From: Rhizobium vallis
GTDB taxonomy: Bacteria; Pseudomonadota; Alphaproteobacteria; Rhizobiales; Rhizobiaceae
Assembly: GCF_003985155.1 (NCBI RefSeq)
Contig: NZ_ML133690.1
Coordinates: forward strand, 310,001-374,000
Length of the DNA stretch: 64,000 bases
Direction of reading: 5' to 3'
Shown: positions 60,852 to 64,000 of the stretch, piece after piece
Layout: each line of letters begins with the position of its first letter
How positions within the stretch are numbered: position 1 is the first letter of the stretch
The notes under the pieces: model-generated
Database searches by the model: none
What the model was told of the DNA's origin: nothing
Seen by the model: only the letters and a program-made list of their open reading frames with translations
Translations under genes and position numbers: made by a program

Positions 60852-61622
60852 ATGAAAACCAATTTGAACGTGAATTTTCAGAACACCGATTTTTCCGATG
60901 ATTTCGCTGGCTGGCCGCCGGAGGCCACGGTCTTCCCGATCGCCGGCGTCGACCTCAAAGTCCTGCCCGGCACCCATCCCTTCGTCATCGCCGAGGAAGC
61001 GGCGATCCGCGAGAATTGGACGAGGGAGACCGCCGCCAACCCTGCGCTCTTCGACGGGCGCCTCGTCTTCCAGCGGCAGCTGTCGTTTGGGGAGGATGGG
61101 ATCTCGGGCGAGGGCTACGTCACTCCCTTTTCCGCCTTCATGTGGTGGCGCCGCCAGCCGGAGCGCCAGGGCGGCATTCACGTCTTCGCCTATCCGGTGC
61201 TCGAAAGCGCCGATGGCGCGCTGGTGGCGATCCGCATGGGCGCCCATACCGCCAATCCCGGCCAGGTCTATTTCGCCGCCGGCTCGCTGGAGGCGGAAGA
61301 TATCGTCGATAACAGATGCGACATCGAGGCAAACATGCGCCGCGAGGTCCACGAGGAGACCGGGCTCGACCTCGCCCAATCCGTGGCGGGGCAGGGGCTC
61401 TTCGCCAGCCACAACCGGCGCACGGTGACGCTCATCCGGCTCTTCCGATTCGACATGACGGCTGAGGAGATGGTGAAGCGGATCGAAACTCACATGCTGG
61501 TGGCCGAGGACAAGGAAATCGCCGGCGCCGTGGCAATCCGCTCGGCCGATCACGCGGCTCACCCCTACAACGTCGCCATGCTGCCTGTCATCGACTGGTA
61601 TTTCGGCAAGGCGCGCGTGTAA
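60852..61622 (+). CDS. NUDIX family hydrolase
   Basis: 256-aa protein with a NUDIX box at AAGSLEAEDIVDNRCDIEAN through MRREVHEETGLDL; the REVHEETGL core is intact but the spacing from the first Gly is longer than the classic 23-residue box. Such enzymes cleave nucleoside diphosphates linked to a group X. The ATG at 60852 follows the EEP stop by 8 bases, making a two-gene set. Substrate not predictable. Confidence 0.87.
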   Translation: MKTNLNVNFQNTDFSDDFAGWPPEATVFPIAGVDLKVLPGTHPFVIAEEAAIRENWTRETAANPALFDGRLVFQRQLSFGEDGISGEGYVTPFSAFMWWRRQPERQGGIHVFAYPVLESADGALVAIRMGAHTANPGQVYFAAGSLEAEDIVDNRCDIEANMRREVHEETGLDLAQSVAGQGLFASHNRRTVTLIRLFRFDMTAEEMVKRIETHMLVAEDKEIAGAVAIRSADHAAHPYNVAMLPVIDWYFGKARV

Positions 61623-62084
61623 GAGATAAGGGCCAAGATACCATAGGGTGAGGCTTCTCGGATGCACCATGCCTGGGTTCCTCGGCGCCGGCGTGCCGTG
61701 TTGCACCCCCCTCTGCCCTGCCGGGCATCTCCCCCACAGGTGGGGAGATCGGCTGGGCGGACCCGCTCGTTCCAACATTGATTGTTTGGGGAGATTCCAT
61801 CTCCGATTCGATCTCCCCCCTTGTGGGGGAGATGCCCGGCAGGGCAGAGGGGGGTGCAACACGGCATACCCTCTCTCGATTCCTGTGACAGCTGCCCGTT
61901 CGGACACGCCCCTAACACCGCTCCCCAAAAATCGAGATATAGTTTTCATTAACAATCACGCATAAAACCAAGAGTGTCGGCGCCTCCTGCCAGAGATGCG
62001 TTGTTCTTAGCGGACTTACCGCCTTGCACTCGATCGTCTGGTCGGGCAGGTTGACGGCGCGATGACCGATTCAAGGAGGCCGAT
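61623..62084. other. Intergenic region with family B repeat and the PhzF upstream region
   Basis: No gene seen. Family B repeat at 61694-61866. The remainder, about 61900-62084, is AT-richer upstream DNA with AAGGAGG at 62073-62079 as RBS of the next gene. Confidence 0.6.
61694..61866. repeat. Palindromic intergenic repeat, family B (copy 2)
   Basis: 56-base inverted arms (61694-61749 and 61811-61866), with the same CTGCCCTGCCGGGCATCTCC core as copy 1; only a few mismatches are seen near the loop. Confidence 0.9.
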
Positions 62085-62996
62085 GTGGCGCGAAGCTACA
62101 GCGTCTATGACGTGTTCACCGATCGAAAGCTTGCGGGCAACCCGCTGGCGGTGATCTTCGACGGCGACGATCTCAGCGACGAGGCGATGCAGGCGATCAC
62201 CCGGGAGATCAATCTCTCCGAGACGGTGTTCGTGCAGCCCGCGACCAATCCCGCCTATGCGGCGAAACTGAGGATATTCACGCCGGGCCGCGAACTGCCG
62301 TTTGCCGGTCATCCGACGGTCGGTACGGCGGTGGCGCTCGCCGAATGGACGCACGGCGCCACGACCCGCGATCTCGTCACGGTGCTCGAAGAAAATGTCG
62401 GGCCGGTGCGCTGCGCGGTGCGGCTACGGGAAGGCGAGGCGAGCTTTGCCGAATTCGACCTACCGCGCAAATCGCAGCAGGCCGTCATGCCGCTCGACAA
62501 GCTCGGCATCGCCGATGCGCTGTCGCTGAAGATCAGCGAGATCGGCTTTGAAAATCACACGCCCGCGATCTGGAGCGCCGGCGTTCCCTTCCTGCTCATT
62601 CCGGTCCACGATGTCGGCGCCGCGCAGCGGGTGGAGTTCGATCCGCAGCTCTGGGAAAAGATTGTGCCCTTCGTCGACGGCGCGCTCGCCTCGGCCTATG
62701 TCTATTGCCGCGGCGGCGTCAACCATGTGGCGAAGTTCCATGCACGCATGTTCGCAAGCGGCATGGGTATCGTGGAGGACCCGGCGACCGGCTCGGCGGC
62801 GGCCGCCCTTTCGGGCGCGATCCATTATTTCGACCGGCTGACGGACGGGCACCACCCGATCCTGATCGAGCAGGGCGTGGAGATGGGCCGGCCCTCCTTC
62901 ATCCACCTGCATATCGACGTCGACGGCGGGACGATCTCCAATGCCCGGATCGGCGGCCAGGCGGTGCGGCTGGCGAGCGGCACGCTCGACCTTTGA
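62085..62996 (+). CDS. PhzF family phenazine biosynthesis-like isomerase
   Basis: 303-aa PhzF-fold protein. YSVYDVFTDRKLAGNPLAVI, SETVFVQPATN (catalytic Glu), RELPFAGHPTVGTAVAL and EDPATGSAAAALSG are family motifs. PhzF isomerises trans-2,3-dihydro-3-hydroxyanthranilate in phenazine producers, but no other phz genes are here, so the substrate is likely different. GTG 62085 is chosen with AAGGAGG five bases upstream. Confidence 0.93.
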   Translation: MARSYSVYDVFTDRKLAGNPLAVIFDGDDLSDEAMQAITREINLSETVFVQPATNPAYAAKLRIFTPGRELPFAGHPTVGTAVALAEWTHGATTRDLVTVLEENVGPVRCAVRLREGEASFAEFDLPRKSQQAVMPLDKLGIADALSLKISEIGFENHTPAIWSAGVPFLLIPVHDVGAAQRVEFDPQLWEKIVPFVDGALASAYVYCRGGVNHVAKFHARMFASGMGIVEDPATGSAAAALSGAIHYFDRLTDGHHPILIEQGVEMGRPSFIHLHIDVDGGTISNARIGGQAVRLASGTLDL

Positions 62997-63000
62997 TCGC

Positions 63001-63084
63001 TAGAGCGCCCAAAGGACGCTCTATCACTTTGAATCGGCGCATAATCCTCTCCGAAAATCGATTCCGATTTTCGGAGTTGTGCGC
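63001..63084. repeat. Palindromic repeat, family E, after PhzF
   Basis: Two stems: TAGAGCG (63001-63007) with CGCTCTA (63017-63023), and GCGCA...CTCCGAAAATCG (63037-63060) with CGATTTTCGGAG...TGCGC (63065-63084). A widespread rhizobial intergenic type by general knowledge; it may end phzF transcription. Confidence 0.75.
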
Positions 63085-63143
63085 TGCATTTCAGCCATGC
63101 GCAAAAATCTTCGACATTAACCAAAGAATTTTTGCAGATGCGC

Positions 63144-63172
63144 TGGACAAGCCTGCCGATCCTGTTTATACG
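63144..63172 (+). promoter_or_regulatory. Promoter of tRNA-Lys
   Basis: TGGACA (63144-63149) and TATACG (63167-63172) are separated by 17 bases, about 30 bases before the tRNA 5' end. Close to sigma-70 consensus (TTGACA/TATAAT-like). Confidence 0.65.
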
Positions 63173-63202
63173 CCCCGTCACACCGCGCAGCCAAGCGCGG
63201 AC

Positions 63203-63278
<76 letters not shown>

Positions 63279-63403
63279 TTCTTCTTGAAATCATTGATGA
63301 ATATGGCGCAGTCCGGAATCTCCGGAGGCTGATTTCCAATCAAAGGGAAACGGCTTTGCGATCATGCGCGCAACATGGCACTGCTGTTCGACGAGATCGT
63401 AAC

Positions 63404-63961
63404 TTACGGGCTTTTCAGGACCGAAGTTTCGACCCACGGATTCAAGAGACGTTGTTGCGCGCTGACATCTGCTGTCCCCCCGTTGATATCTGCCAGCACC
63501 ACCGTCATCCAGGTGTTCGGCCCTTCTATCAAAAGGGCCGTGCCGCTTTGCCTACGCTCTTTCGTTATCGTACCCAACGAGGCGGCGGACAGCGCAGTTT
63601 CGAAGGCGTCAATCTCAGCGTTCGAACAACGCAATCCTCGCGAATCATCCTTTGCCAAGGCTGGCAAAAGTTCGATCGAGCAGGTGGTGGAAAGGAAGCT
63701 TTGGAATTCTCGGTAAACCATGGCGAACCGCAGTCCGCTCGGCATTGTGTAAACCTCACTGCCGGTCCGAGGCTCGGAGGGAGGGCGGACTGGGGAAGAA
63801 ATCGCTTCAACCTTCCACTCGCCTCGATCAACCCCGCTATGCAGGGCATCCAGGCTTCGACCATTCAACACGCAGAGCTTCAAGGTATCGTTGAGGGGAC
63901 ACGCAGCCGCCTCCTGCTGGCCCAACACCACTGCAATCATCAAAGCTGCAAAGAAACGCAC
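63404..63961 (-). CDS. Secreted hypothetical protein
   Basis: 185-aa protein with a signal peptide (MRFFAALMIAVVLGQQEAAA) and then a soluble domain with three or four Cys (CPLNDTLKLCVLNG, TTCSIELLPAL, GLRCSNAEID). No family is recognised. Base use resembles the rest of the window. Its end faces the tRNA, 125 bases away. Confidence 0.65.
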   Translation of the reverse strand: MRFFAALMIAVVLGQQEAAACPLNDTLKLCVLNGRSLDALHSGVDRGEWKVEAISSPVRPPSEPRTGSEVYTMPSGLRFAMVYREFQSFLSTTCSIELLPALAKDDSRGLRCSNAEIDAFETALSAASLGTITKERRQSGTALLIEGPNTWMTVVLADINGGTADVSAQQRLLNPWVETSVLKSP

Positions 63962-64000
63962 TCGACCACCCCAAGACCAAATCCATCTGCACCGTAGCCT

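Noticed and set aside
62085..62996. Phenazine biosynthesis cluster
   Set aside because: Only the PhzF-fold gene is present; other phz genes are absent.

Overview
The window looks like chromosome of a Rhizobium of the R. leguminosarum/etli group. This is inferred from high GC content, alphaproteobacterial gene families (BA14K, PhzF, DUF4189, cyclase-TPR proteins, many small regulator/enzyme pairs) and several families of rhizobial palindromic intergenic repeats. No database search was possible, so the species is not proven. Anchor housekeeping genes are ilvC, ilvE, pdxJ, a type II NADH dehydrogenase and a tRNA-Lys(CTT). No rRNA, CRISPR, transposase, integrase or replication gene was seen.

Layout. 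0-5 kb: a cut-off NAD(P)-binding epimerase, a cobalt-type nitrile hydratase operon (alpha with a His-rich tail, beta, accessory protein), then an ECF sigma/anti-sigma/YX4D-protein operon on the minus strand. 5-18 kb: small regulatory modules, each a regulator beside its likely target: Rrf2 and a cNMP-gated MscS channel; LysR opposite an AhpD-like/NmrA/cupin operon; a Dda-like helicase; a MerR-LuxR fusion regulator; pdxJ; QorB-like reductase opposite HxlR; TetR with an MFS exporter; a MarR-GNAT fusion. 18-22 kb: Asp/Glu racemase opposite Lrp, a BA14K secreted protein, and ndh. 22-27 kb: an accessory-looking patch with an RraB-like RNase E regulator, a RibD/DHFR-fold reductase, an OtrA/TetM-like ribosomal protection GTPase and an acyltransferase. 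27-38 kb: alcohol dehydrogenase opposite AraC, a GT2-membrane protein pair, two small secreted proteins opposite TetR, ilvC, a DUF808 membrane protein, a MYG1-like hydrolase and an unrecognised protein. 38-47 kb: a GT25 glycosyltransferase convergent with a two-component system, a large MscS channel with a lipoprotein hydrolase, methyltransferase-ParE-ParD, and a decayed VapBC. 47-54 kb: ilvE opposite a second PLP aminotransferase, a cyclase-TPR protein, a DUF2278-lamin tail protein, an aldo/keto reductase and an OhrR-like regulator. 54-64 kb: secreted alpha/beta hydrolase, a ferric-type ABC importer, small secreted proteins, an EEP phosphatase with a NUDIX hydrolase, PhzF, tRNA-Lys and a secreted hypothetical.

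How the parts work together. Branched-chain amino acid metabolism (ilvC, ilvE, aminotransferase), redox and electrophile defence (QorB/HxlR, AhpD-like/NmrA/cupin, OhrR, ADH/AraC, AKR) and envelope or osmotic functions (two MscS channels, GT2, GT25, ABC importer, secreted small proteins) dominate. Most regulators sit next to a readable inverted or direct repeat, and these are reported below. The items most worth a second look are the mirrored OhrR-type divergent promoter near 54.0 kb, the terminator-like hairpin at the start of the ABC permease gene near 56.13 kb, the MerR-LuxR fusion, the OtrA-like gene with a hairpin leader, and the vapC remnant fused directly behind an intact vapB.
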